The translations under genes were made by a program, and so were the position numbers. A stretch of DNA of 64,000 bases from positions 62,001 to 126,000 of the forward strand of contig NZ_AUHX01000004.1 of NCBI RefSeq assembly GCF_000423405.1, read 5' to 3'. Below the pieces are notes generated by a model. That model searched no databases and was not told the origin of the DNA. It saw only the letters and a program-made list of their open reading frames with translations. Shown here one piece after another: positions 53,791 to 62,893 of the stretch. Every line of letters begins with the position of its first letter. Within the stretch, counting starts at the first letter, position 1. This DNA comes from Mesonia mobilis DSM 19841. GTDB taxonomy: Bacteria > Bacteroidota > Bacteroidia > Flavobacteriales > Flavobacteriaceae.

Positions 53791-55110
53791 CTAGATTGAA
53801 ACTTCTGTTTTCTTATGTCGATATGCAAAGAAGAAAATATATAGGTAACAACACATTACGAGCATAAAAGCTAAACCAAATCCTGAAGTATCGGTTAAAA
53901 GTCCAAATAATGGTGGTACAACTGCCCCTCCTACAATCATTGTACACATAATACCAGAACCTTGAGGTTTGCTGTCTCCTAATTCATCTAAGCCTAAACT
54001 AAAGATAGTTGGGAACATAATCGAGTTGAATAAACCGACTGCAATAATTGTCCACATTGCTAAAAGACCTGTACTTTGCGTAGAAATCACAATTAAAGCA
54101 AGAGCGATTATTGCAAAAATACTTAGCACTTTTGCCGGTTTGATGATGCTAGTTAAGTAAGCACCAATAAAACGACCTACCATTGCACCCGTCCAATAAA
54201 AAGTCACAAAAATACCTACCACAGCTTTACCATCGACCGCACTTAGATCATCGGTTAAAAACCAATTGGCGATGGTTCGCATAAATGGAGTATTTCTAAC
54301 CATTTCTGCTAGATCTAATTTCATAAAGTAATTGACCATATAACTACCAATAGCAACTTCAGCACCTACATAACAGAAAAGACCAATAGCTCCCAAAATT
54401 AGATTCTTATTTTTAAAGGCTGTTGCGTAACTTCCTTTTTTCTCTCCTTCACCAATGATCTTCGGAAGGTTTACAAAAACAAATACCAATGCGATAGCTA
54501 TTAAAATTCCGGCAATGGTTAAGAACGGAGTTTGTACTGCTGCTGCTTCTGCCGCGTAATAATCTGACTGCTCTTGAGAAGTTAATGCACTAATTTGATC
54601 TCCAGTTTTTATTTTATCACTTAAAATAAATAACGCTCCTACGATCGGAGCAATTGACGTTCCTAATGAATTAAAAGCTTGTGATAAATTTAGACGACTC
54701 GCAGCACTTTTTTCTGGTCCTAAAATAGTCACATAAGGATTAGCCGCAACCTGAAGAATGGTAATCCCACCGGCTAAAATGAAATATCCTAACATAAAAA
54801 TCCAAAATACGCGTAGTGAAGATGCAGGATAGAAAAGTAAACAACCAGCTGCCATCATAAGGATTCCTAAAATGATTCCTTTTTTATAGCCGATTTTAGA
54901 AAGTATAAAACTTGCGGGGATTGAAAGTAAAAAGTAAGCGCCAAAAAAAGCAAATTGTACCATTCCGGCTTGAAAATAGGTTAACTCAAAGACTTCTTTT
55001 AATCTAGGAATTAATGAGTCTACGATTACCGTTAGAAAACCCCATAAAAAGAAAAGCAAGGTTAAGAATATAAAAGCTGTTCTGTAAGAGGTATTGTTCT
55101 GTTTATTCAT
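53791..55110 (-). CDS. Sugar MFS transporter (FucP/GluP type)
   Basis: 439 residues with 12 TM helices. The sequence LFFLWGFLTVIVDSLIPRLKEVF at the start and AANPYVTILGPEKSAASRLNLSQAFNSLGT are hallmarks of the FucP/glucose-galactose symporter group. It imports a sugar with protons across the inner membrane; the sugar is not predictable, although the LacI regulator 8 bp upstream and the nearby uronate genes suggest a plant or algal sugar. Co-transcribed with the LacI gene. Confidence 0.88.
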   Translation of the reverse strand: MNKQNNTSYRTAFIFLTLLFFLWGFLTVIVDSLIPRLKEVFELTYFQAGMVQFAFFGAYFLLSIPASFILSKIGYKKGIILGILMMAAGCLLFYPASSLRVFWIFMLGYFILAGGITILQVAANPYVTILGPEKSAASRLNLSQAFNSLGTSIAPIVGALFILSDKIKTGDQISALTSQEQSDYYAAEAAAVQTPFLTIAGILIAIALVFVFVNLPKIIGEGEKKGSYATAFKNKNLILGAIGLFCYVGAEVAIGSYMVNYFMKLDLAEMVRNTPFMRTIANWFLTDDLSAVDGKAVVGIFVTFYWTGAMVGRFIGAYLTSIIKPAKVLSIFAIIALALIVISTQSTGLLAMWTIIAVGLFNSIMFPTIFSLGLDELGDSKPQGSGIMCTMIVGGAVVPPLFGLLTDTSGFGLAFMLVMCCYLYIFFFAYRHKKTEVSI

Positions 55111-55118
55111 TTCTGAGT

Positions 55119-56147
55119 TTAATTATTATTGATAAGTTGTGTTGATTCTCTTAGTTTTAATTCAGTTTTCAAATTTATCATTTCTGCATTGACAGTCGAA
55201 TTTGAATCTAAATTTTTAAACATTATTCGCATAGCTTCTTTAGCAATTTTATCTAAAGGCTGTTTTAATGTGGTTATTGAAGGTTTACATATTTCAAAAA
55301 AAGAATTATCATCAAATGAAATGATTCCTAATTCATTCAATCTTTTAGGATCATTTTCTTTTAAAGCTTTCAACCCTAAAAAGGTTAAGTAATTTGTAGA
55401 AAATAAAATAGAGTCTAGATCTGAATGATCATTCAAAAATAATTTTATCTGATTAATTTTTTCTTCTGAAGAATCTTTGGCTTTTAAAATTAATTTTTGA
55501 GCATAGAGCTGATGTTTATTGATCGCTTCATCAAACCCTAACAAACGTGCGCTCATTTGAGTTTGATTCATATCTATACTTATAAAACCTATTTTTTTGT
55601 AGTTATTTTCAAGAAGATGCTCAACACCTAATTTTGAAGCTTCTTCATTATCAATACCTACATAATTAAAATTTTCTTTCTCAAAAAATCGATCTAGCAA
55701 TACAACAGGAATGTTCCGTTTTTTTAGTTCTAATATTTTTGGTTGAAGATTAGGTGAAGGAGTGAGCAAAAAACCATCAACTTGCCTTTCAAGAAAAAGA
55801 TCGATTAACTCAATAGATTTTTCATCATCATTATCATTGCTACAAAATAAGATTTTGTAACCTTTTTGGTAAGCTATATCTTCAATATGCCTTGCTAATT
55901 TCGCAAAGAAATCGTTGGAGATATCTTCTAACATACAAACTAGAACTTTAGATTTTCCAGTTCTTAAACTTTGAGCTAAAGAATTAGGCTTATAATTAAC
56001 TTTCTCGACATACGCTAATACCTTTTTAGTTACCTCTTTAGAAATCCTTTTTTCTTCAGCTTTATTATTTAAAACAAAAGATACTGTAGTTACTGAAACT
56101 CCTAATTCACTAGCAATATCTTTTATCGATATTTTTTTATTTTTCAT
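55119..56147 (-). CDS. LacI-family transcriptional regulator
   Basis: 342 residues: N-terminal LacI helix-turn-helix ISIKDIASELGVSVTTVSFVLNNKAE with hinge KVNYKPNSLAQSLRTGKSK, then a periplasmic-binding-protein-like effector domain (about 60-335). It probably represses the downstream transporter in the absence of its sugar. Operator not identified with certainty; the palindrome at 56172-56207 upstream is a candidate as well as a guaB terminator. Confidence 0.9.
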   Translation of the reverse strand: MKNKKISIKDIASELGVSVTTVSFVLNNKAEEKRISKEVTKKVLAYVEKVNYKPNSLAQSLRTGKSKVLVCMLEDISNDFFAKLARHIEDIAYQKGYKILFCSNDNDDEKSIELIDLFLERQVDGFLLTPSPNLQPKILELKKRNIPVVLLDRFFEKENFNYVGIDNEEASKLGVEHLLENNYKKIGFISIDMNQTQMSARLLGFDEAINKHQLYAQKLILKAKDSSEEKINQIKLFLNDHSDLDSILFSTNYLTFLGLKALKENDPKRLNELGIISFDDNSFFEICKPSITTLKQPLDKIAKEAMRIMFKNLDSNSTVNAEMINLKTELKLRESTQLINNN

Positions 56148-56171
56148 AATTTCAAATATCGTATAAAAATC

Positions 56172-56207
56172 ACAAACCCTTTATGTAAATTCACATAAAG
56201 GGCTTGT
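56172..56207 (-). terminator. Palindrome: guaB terminator or LacI-gene operator
   Basis: A perfect 10-bp inverted repeat CCCTTTATGT / ACATAAAGGG (56177-56186 and 56193-56202), extendable with one mismatch. It lies 20-55 bp after the guaB stop and 25 bp before the LacI start. On the minus strand it is followed by a short T-run, so a terminator is most likely. Confidence 0.6.
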
Positions 56208-56226
56208 TTTATAAAGTTAAATTATT

Positions 56227-57699
56227 TTATCTCGAATAATTCGGTGCTTCTTTGGTAATGGTTACGTCGTGCGGGTGACTTTCCATAATACCTGAAGAGG
56301 TAATTTTGATAAATTTTGCATCACTTTTTAATGAAGCAATATCTTTAGCTCCACAATATCCCATACCGGCGCGAAGACCACCAATAAACTGGTTCATACT
56401 TTCAACCAATTCACCTTTATAAGGCACACGACCTACAATACCTTCGGGTACTAATTTTTTAATATCGTCTTCTACATCTTGGAAATAACGATCTTTAGAA
56501 CCTTTTTGCATCGCTTCTACAGATCCCATTCCGCGGTAAGACTTAAATTTTCTTCCTTCGTAAATAATGGTTTCTCCCGGAGATTCTTTTGTACCTGCTA
56601 ATAATGAACCTAGCATCACGCAATCTGCTCCAGCGGCTAAAGCTTTAGGAATATCACCGGTGTAACGAATACCACCATCGGCAATTACAGGAACGCCGGT
56701 TCCTTTAATCGCTTCAGCTACTTCTAAAACTGCTGAAAACTGTGGAAATCCTACTCCTGCTACCACTCTTGTCGTACAAATAGAACCCGGACCAATTCCA
56801 ACTTTTACAGCATCTGCTCCTGCTTCAACTAAATATTTTGCAGCTTCTGCTGTAGCAATGTTACCCACTACAACTTCTAATTCCGGAAATTTCTTTTTAA
56901 CCTCTTGCAATACATAAACCACACCTTTGGTATGCCCATGAGCTGTATCGATCACCACCGCATCAACACCTGCATTTACTAAAGCTTCTGCTCTTTCCAC
57001 AGCATCTGCTGTAACTCCTAAAGCGGCTGCCACACGTAATCTTCCGTATTGATCTTTATTGGCAATAGGTTTTTGCGTAAGTTTGGTGATATCTCTAAAG
57101 GTAATTAAACCTACCAGTTTATTTTCTTTATTAACTACCGGAAGTTTTTCAATTTTATTGGCTTGTAAAATATCTTCTGCATCATCTAACGAAGTTCCTT
57201 CTGCTACAGTGACTAAGTTTTCTGAAGTCATTACCTCAGAAATTGGTCGATTTATATTCTTCTCGAAACGTAAATCACGATTAGTAACAATCCCTAATAA
57301 CTTTCCTTCTTCATCTACAATAGGAATACCGCCAATACTATGTTCTGCCATCGATGCTTTTGCATCTTTTACTTTAGCCGTAATTGGTAAGGTCACAGGA
57401 TCGATAATCATACCGCTTTCTGCACGTTTCACCTTTCTCACTTTTAAAGCTTGCTGCTCGATGGTCATGTTTTTATGCAACACACCAATCCCACCTTCTC
57501 TAGCAATAGCAATTGCCATTCTAGATTCTGTTACCGTATCCATCGCAGCAGATACAATAGGAACATTAATGGTAATGTTTCTGGTAAATTTTGTTTGAAT
57601 ATTTACTTCTCTAGGAAGTACTTCTGAAAAGGCTGGTACAAGTAAGACGTCATCATAAGTTAGTCCTTCGCCTAAAATCTTGTTCTCGTGTGCAGTCAT
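56227..57699 (-). CDS. guaB: Inosine-5'-monophosphate dehydrogenase
   Basis: 490 residues from Met at 57699 ([20 protein letters not shown]); the upstream Met at 57762 adds 21 residues not typical of GuaB. Two CBS domains (about 95-215) interrupt the TIM barrel. Catalytic Cys in [13 protein letters not shown], the phosphate loop GGIRYTGD and the flap motif [20 protein letters not shown]. It makes XMP for guanine nucleotide synthesis. Monocistronic. Confidence 0.96.
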   Translation of the reverse strand: MTAHENKILGEGLTYDDVLLVPAFSEVLPREVNIQTKFTRNITINVPIVSAAMDTVTESRMAIAIAREGGIGVLHKNMTIEQQALKVRKVKRAESGMIIDPVTLPITAKVKDAKASMAEHSIGGIPIVDEEGKLLGIVTNRDLRFEKNINRPISEVMTSENLVTVAEGTSLDDAEDILQANKIEKLPVVNKENKLVGLITFRDITKLTQKPIANKDQYGRLRVAAALGVTADAVERAEALVNAGVDAVVIDTAHGHTKGVVYVLQEVKKKFPELEVVVGNIATAEAAKYLVEAGADAVKVGIGPGSICTTRVVAGVGFPQFSAVLEVAEAIKGTGVPVIADGGIRYTGDIPKALAAGADCVMLGSLLAGTKESPGETIIYEGRKFKSYRGMGSVEAMQKGSKDRYFQDVEDDIKKLVPEGIVGRVPYKGELVESMNQFIGGLRAGMGYCGAKDIASLKSDAKFIKITSSGIMESHPHDVTITKEAPNYSR

Positions 57700-57871
57700 A
57701 GCAATTAAGGATTTAATTGCATGCAAATATAGGTTTTTAAGATGACAATGCTTTACATCCATACAATTATTTTACAATTTCTTAAAAGCAATAAATACTA
57801 AAACCTGATTAATATCAGTTCTCATCAAAAACATCTTGGGTACTTTTACATTAACCTAAAAAACTAATAAG

Positions 57872-58705
57872 ATGAAAAGGATTTTGCTCCCAACCGATTT
57901 TTCAGAAAACGCTTACAATGCCATTTCTTATGCTTTACATTTTTTTAAAGATGAAAAGTGCCATTTTACACTTTTAAATACGCTTTACAATTCAGATTAT
58001 ATTATTTATAGTAGTTTGAATACGCTTTATGAAGAGAATTCCCTAAAAAAGTTAGAACGGTTAAGAAAACGCATTCTTAAAGAATTTAATAACGATAATC
58101 ATGAGTTTGAATTGGTTTCTACATTCAACATGCTTTATCAAGAAATAGAAGAACGTGTAAAAAATAAAGAGATTGATTTGGTAATAATGGGAACCAATGG
58201 TGCTTCTGGCGGTGAAGAACTTTTATTTGGAACGCACACGGTTCATGCCATTCAAATTGCTAAATGCCCACTGTTGGCCATTCCATCTAATTATCGTTAT
58301 AAAGAATTGGAAAACATTCTTTTTACAACAAAATATGAAATTGATTTTGCCGAATACCAAATGAGTTTCATTAAAAATCTTGCTGATAAGAAAAATGCAA
58401 AAATACACGTGATGCACGCTAATTTTGGAATTAGACTTAACGAGAAACAGCTTCAATCTAAAAAAGATTTAGATAATTTTTTTGCTGAAACTCCACACGA
58501 TTTCAATTCGGTTTACAAAGATAGTGTACCGGAAGCTATTGAAGAATTTAATAAAGAAAATAAGATTGACTTATTAATTATGATCAAGCACCGAAGAAGT
58601 TTTATTGAAAAAATTCTATTTAGTTCAATCATTAATGAAATTGGGTTCAACGCCAAGTTTCCTTTTCTGGTATTACCTTCAGAAAGTTATGATCCTGAAA
58701 ATTAA
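57872..58705 (+). CDS. Universal stress protein, two-domain (UspA type)
   Basis: 277 residues with two tandem UspA domains (about 1-145 and 150-275). The first begins MKRILLPTDFSENAYNAISYALHFF and has the nucleotide motif IMGTNGASGGEELLFGTHTVHAIQIAKCPLLAIP (the GX2GX9GS-like loop). The second is more degenerate (LIMIKHRRSFIEKILFSSIINEIG). It is cytosolic and often induced by starvation or stress. Its end overlaps the convergent membrane-protein gene by 4 bp. Confidence 0.88.
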   Translation: MKRILLPTDFSENAYNAISYALHFFKDEKCHFTLLNTLYNSDYIIYSSLNTLYEENSLKKLERLRKRILKEFNNDNHEFELVSTFNMLYQEIEERVKNKEIDLVIMGTNGASGGEELLFGTHTVHAIQIAKCPLLAIPSNYRYKELENILFTTKYEIDFAEYQMSFIKNLADKKNAKIHVMHANFGIRLNEKQLQSKKDLDNFFAETPHDFNSVYKDSVPEAIEEFNKENKIDLLIMIKHRRSFIEKILFSSIINEIGFNAKFPFLVLPSESYDPEN

Positions 58706-59202
58706 ATTTCAGCTTTATTTCTTTTAAATAATTGAAGAAAAACAATAACTACAGAAAGTATAAATGAAGTGGTCATCAATATACCCGAGATCATCACCAC
58801 ATATCGCATAAAATGATAACCCGACCACATTAAATAAATACCACCAAAAGTGAGTAAAACCGAAAGCAACGGTTCTAGCATCAATGATTTTTTTAACCAA
58901 GCAGGGAGTTTTGCAAAACTTACCAAACCACCTAAAATGAAGAAAATAACAGACATCGATAAGATATGCGTATGAATAATGGTAAGCATCTCTCGCTTTG
59001 GTTTTTTGAACTTCATCACCTTAGCTTCCAGATCGTCTTCATTCCCTAAATAATTTTCTTGAATACCGGTGGGAGTATTTTCTGTCGTTTCGTTTACAAA
59101 GCGAAATCCGGTAAAATAACCGACGCTTAACACGATGAGAAAAGCGCCGATTAATAATTTTACTTCTTTAGGAAATTCAGCAAAAGTGGTGTTGAAATTC
59201 AT
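58702..59202 (-). CDS. Four-TM membrane protein linked to the FMN-binding protein
   Basis: 166 residues with TM helices at about 17-32, 75-95, 108-125 and 130-155. A short periplasmic loop of about 40 residues follows TM1. His residues lie in or near the membrane: IHTHIL in the second helix and GYHFMRY in the third/fourth. This could be a heme-binding quinol or cytochrome-b-like subunit, but I do not recognise the family. Two bp after the FMN-binding gene on the same strand, so co-translated. Function is inferred from context only. Confidence 0.6.
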   Translation of the reverse strand: MNFNTTFAEFPKEVKLLIGAFLIVLSVGYFTGFRFVNETTENTPTGIQENYLGNEDDLEAKVMKFKKPKREMLTIIHTHILSMSVIFFILGGLVSFAKLPAWLKKSLMLEPLLSVLLTFGGIYLMWSGYHFMRYVVMISGILMTTSFILSVVIVFLQLFKRNKAEI

Positions 59203-59203
59203 T

Positions 59204-59725
59204 TTAAAGCATATTTTCTTCTTGAAGAATTTTCATGGTTTTTAAAACTCGATTCACCGCTCTTGCCATGGAAGATGCTGAAATAGTTGCACCGCTTATC
59301 GCAGCCACATTTTCACCATAATTTACTTCTGAAGCCGGCGACATCCCGATAAATTGCCTTAACCAACGTTGCGTCCCGATTTGCTGACCGTAATTTTCAC
59401 GGTAAATGAGCACTTTCGATTTTTTGATGATCAAATCGTTATCGAACATCACCACATAATCAAATTCTTTTTTCTTACTGGGAGCTTTCCCTAAATAAGC
59501 ATAACCGATAGATTGGTCATCAGAAAAAATTTGAAATAAGTTTTCGTTTCCGGTTTTGGCGGGTAGTTTTTCATTGATTGCGGCAGAAGCTTCAATTTCT
59601 TTTAATTTAAATTGATCGACTTCGTATGTACCGCGAATGGCTTTATAGAATTTCTCTTCTAATTCACCACCCATAAAGCTAAAACCTAGACCTATAAAAA
59701 CTACTATGAAAATTCTTTTCCACAT
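59204..59725 (-). CDS. FMN-binding domain protein (RnfG/NosR-like), flavinylated
   Basis: 173 residues: N-terminal signal/anchor helix (about 4-18) and an FMN_bind domain (PF04205 type). The flavinylation motif ISGATISASS ends the domain, with the acceptor Thr at about residue 147; ApbE would attach FMN there. Such domains carry electrons in the periplasm in RnfG, NqrC and other extracytosolic redox systems. It lies 3 bp after the DUF6607 gene and 1 bp before the membrane-protein gene. A role in reducing iron or heme at the envelope is inferred. Confidence 0.8.
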   Translation of the reverse strand: MWKRIFIVVFIGLGFSFMGGELEEKFYKAIRGTYEVDQFKLKEIEASAAINEKLPAKTGNENLFQIFSDDQSIGYAYLGKAPSKKKEFDYVVMFDNDLIIKKSKVLIYRENYGQQIGTQRWLRQFIGMSPASEVNYGENVAAISGATISASSMARAVNRVLKTMKILQEENML

Positions 59726-59728
59726 AAA

Positions 59729-60628
59729 TTATCCTTTTTTAACGTAAGCTTCAATCACCTCATCAATTTTATCTTGACTCGTGGTTACATCCATCGGGAA
59801 GAGTTTCATAAATAAAGCTTGACCTTCTACTTTTTTCTCTAACGAAAGGTCTTTATCTCTACCGTAAACCTCATCCCATTTTGTTCTAACTTTTGCCCAA
59901 AATTCTTTGCTTGCTGCCCACCATTCTTTAGCGGCTTTACATTTTGCATCGGGCACTTTTTTATAAATATTATAGCCTTTTTCTTGAACTAAAAGTACAT
60001 CTTCTTTACCATCTTCACGAATTACTTTTTCGTTGTCTTGCTCGTGTACCCAACCATCTTCGGTGATTGCTACTTGGTTACCACGCATCATCACATTGTA
60101 ATCGCTACGTTTAGAATATTCTCTTCTTGGTAATGGTGAACTGGCAACATCGTCCCAAACGTGTTTCCCGTCGGCATGAAACCAAGTGGCAGAACCAGAA
60201 TAACGTGGACTATCATCTACTTGATATACGTTTTGCGTCCACTGCCCTTTTACTTCCTTTTTAGGCATTTCTACAAACGTCCATTCGTTATCGTGATTAA
60301 AATCGTAGCGTTTGGTGTTTTCGTACAACCAATCTTGACGCCAGTGTTTAATAATGGTAGAATCGTTGATCACTAATAAATGCTGAATCGAAAGTTCGTC
60401 TTTTTCATCTTTAATTAATTCTGCCCATTCTAAAGCCGTTGCATTGTAATCGTAATGCTTTTCGTAATCAATTTCGGGAGCAAAAGTTTCGGTGTATTTA
60501 AAAGTTACTTCAAAACAACCGCACATATCTTTAATCGCTTCACGGTCTTGTTTTACTGATTTTTGAGCAAAAGCGGTAGTTACACCTAAACCTAAAACTG
60601 CTCCTGCAAGTAATTGTTTAAAATTCAT
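59729..60628 (-). CDS. DUF6607 family exported protein
   Basis: 299 residues from Met at 60628 (MNFKQLLAGAVLGLGVTTAFAQ signal); the frame extends to Met at 60664 but this start adds 12 residues and is less likely. The mature part is typical DUF6607: IKDMCGCFEVTFKYTETF, two CxC cysteines (CGC) near the N-terminus, many Trp/Tyr, HWRQDWLYENTKRYDF and SGSATWFHADGKHVW. The function is unknown; the family is found beside heme and iron receptors in Bacteroidota, as here, divergent from the HmuR-like gene. Confidence 0.8.
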   Translation of the reverse strand: MNFKQLLAGAVLGLGVTTAFAQKSVKQDREAIKDMCGCFEVTFKYTETFAPEIDYEKHYDYNATALEWAELIKDEKDELSIQHLLVINDSTIIKHWRQDWLYENTKRYDFNHDNEWTFVEMPKKEVKGQWTQNVYQVDDSPRYSGSATWFHADGKHVWDDVASSPLPRREYSKRSDYNVMMRGNQVAITEDGWVHEQDNEKVIREDGKEDVLLVQEKGYNIYKKVPDAKCKAAKEWWAASKEFWAKVRTKWDEVYGRDKDLSLEKKVEGQALFMKLFPMDVTTSQDKIDEVIEAYVKKG

Positions 60629-60683
60629 TTTTATTGGTTTGAGTTGAATGATAATTTTCGACAAAATATAAAATTTATTTAGA

Positions 60684-60711
60684 TTGGTTAAAAATAACTT
60701 ATATATATTTG
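60684..60711 (+). promoter_or_regulatory. Bacteroidota promoter of the heme-receptor operon
   Basis: TTG at 60684-60686, 17-bp spacer, TATATTTG at 60704-60711: a good match to TTG-N17-23-TAnnTTTG. Confidence 0.6.
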
Positions 60712-60724
60712 CGCTGTAAATTTA

Positions 60725-60743
60725 ATTAAGACTTAGTCTAAAT
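60725..60743. promoter_or_regulatory. DtxR/IdeR-like iron box before the heme receptor
   Basis: ATTAAGACT-T-AGTCTAAAT is a 9-1-9 palindrome with one mismatch; geometry and TTAnnnnTAnnCTAA-like sequence resemble the DtxR/IdeR operator. It sits between the promoter's start site and the receptor ATG at 60745, where binding would block transcription in iron-rich cells. The exact regulator is not known. Confidence 0.5.
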
Positions 60744-60744
60744 A

Positions 60745-62889
60745 ATGAAGTATTTACTCCCAACCTTACTATTAACACTACTAACCGGAAGCTTTTACGC
60801 TCAAGAAACAAATGAGAAGAAAAAAGATTCTTTAAAGCAAAATCAATTAGAAGAAGTTGTTTTAACCGGGCAATACAATCCGCAATCGGTTAACAAATCT
60901 GTTTTTGAAGTTGAAGTATTAACGCAGGAAGACATCAAACTTTTAGCCGGAAATAATCTGGCAGATGTACTTACCCAAACTTTAAATATGAATGTGGTGC
61001 CACAAGCCGGCGAAGGTAGATCTGGTATCGAGCAATTTGGTTTTAGTTCTGGGTACGTAAAAATCTTGGTCGATAACATTCCCATTGTTGGTGATGAAGG
61101 TTTTGGTAATGCTATCGATGTAACGCAAATTAACCTTGACGATATTCAACAAATAGAAATTATTGAAGGCTCGATGGGCGTTCAATACGGTGCCGATGCG
61201 GTTACGGGAGTCGTGAATATTATTACTAAAAAATCTTCAGACCATCGTTGGCAAATTACACCATATGTGCAAGAAGAAACGGTTGGTAATGAGTATGGTT
61301 GGTTTGATGAAGGTCGGCATATTCAATCTCTAAAAATCGGTCATAATTTCTCTAATAAATGGTATGCGCAGGCTTTATATACCCGAAACGATTTTAAAGG
61401 GTTTCTAAATTTTTTGAAAGGAAAAAATTACTACAACCAACCCGAACCTGTAAACGATAGTCTTCGCGGTTACGAGTGGCTTCCTAAAGAGCAAAACACG
61501 TTTAAAGGTTTAGTAAACTTTAATAACCAAAAGCATTTTAGAGCTTTCTATAAGTTTGAATATTTTACCGAAGAAACACTGGGTTTTGCCAATTTAGTAA
61601 GGTTTAATAAAAATTCGGCTACGCAAACCCTAAATCCTACGGCTAACGATGAGATTTTTAGATCTGAACGCTTTTATCATCACTTAAATGTTTCGGGAAA
61701 AATAGATCTGCAGGTTAACTATAATATTTCTGCATCTTACCAAGAACAGCTCAAAAATTACGAGCAGTTTACCTACTACCTAAATACAGGAGAAAAAGAG
61801 CAATTAGACAAGTATGATTACAATACTAGAAATGGTTTTTTCTCGCGAGGAACCTTCAGCAATTTTTTCAACAGTAAAAAATCAAATTTTGAAGTAGGCT
61901 ATGAAGCTCAGTTAGATGAAGGTACGCAGAGCGGATTAGCATTACAAGACATCTCACAGCGTAACAAGAAAAACACCTACAATACTTACAGTGCTTTTGC
62001 TTCTTCAGAAATTAGACCAAATTCAACTTTTTCATTTAGACCGGGCTTTCGGTTAATGATGTCTTCTAGATTTAACCCGGAATATGTGGCTTCGTTAAGT
62101 ACTAAAATTAACTTACCTAAAAATTACCAATTGCGCATTATAGCCGGGACCGCTCCTAAACTACCAGATTTTGAGCAACTATTCACCTATATGGTCGATT
62201 CTAATCATAACGTTCAAGGAAATGAAAATCTGAATCCGGAAAACGGTAAATCGGTATTTCTTCACCTTAAAAAAACATTTTGGAGCAAAGATTACGAGCT
62301 TAAATACCGCCCCAAACTTAGCGCTTGGTATTTAGATGTCGATGATAAAATAGATTTAATCGTGGTGAGTAATTCTCCCCTAGCCTACCGATATGAAAAT
62401 ATTGATTTGCATAGAACTTGGGGACTTTCATTACGCAACAATCTTAGCTATAAAAACTTTAGAACCAACCTCGGAATTAGCTTTTCCGGGCAATCGCAAA
62501 TTTTAAACGCCAGCGAAAATTATAACGATGATTACCTCTACGCGGTTCAAGTAAACACCAACGTTTCGTATACCGTCGATAAATGGAATACGACCTTCTC
62601 CGGCTTTTTTAAATAAAATGGTCCTACCTATCAATTTGTGTATGGCGGAGAAAATCAAGATGAAATTTCACGAAGTAAACTCGAAGGTTTTGGTTGGTTA
62701 AACACTTCGATTAGAAAAACCTTTTTTGATGATTTTGAAGTTACTCTTGGCGCCAGAAATGTACTCGATATCACGCGCGTTAACCTTAGCAATGGTCAAG
62801 GTGGCGCTCACAGTGCCGGAGCTCAAAGTCAGTTGCTGGGTTACGGAAGATCCTACTTTTTAAAACTATTATACAACCTTAATTTTTAA
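60745..62889 (+). pseudogene. HmuR-like TonB-dependent heme receptor with in-frame stop
   Basis: 714 codons in one frame, interrupted only by TAA at 62614-62616. Signal peptide (ends GSFYAQ), plug domain (LEEVVLTGQYNPQSVNKSVFEVEVL, VKILVDNIPIVGDEGFGNAIDVTQINLDDIQQIEIIEGSMGVQYGADAVTGVVNIIT) and barrel. Before the stop the sequence reads FSGFFK, after it NGPTYQFVYGG, so one Tyr codon (TAT or TAC) likely became TAA. The missing 91 residues include the last barrel strands (YFLKLLYNLNF). The product would not insert in the outer membrane unless read through. A HmuY-type gene follows 5 bp later. Confidence 0.85.
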
Positions 62890-62893
62890 ACCT

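Noticed and set aside
57059-57598. A 179-codon plus-strand open frame antisense to guaB.
   Set aside because: guaB on the other strand is certain; the composition (many Ser/Ile/Phe) is what an antisense shadow of a conserved gene gives, and no promoter or ribosome site is visible.
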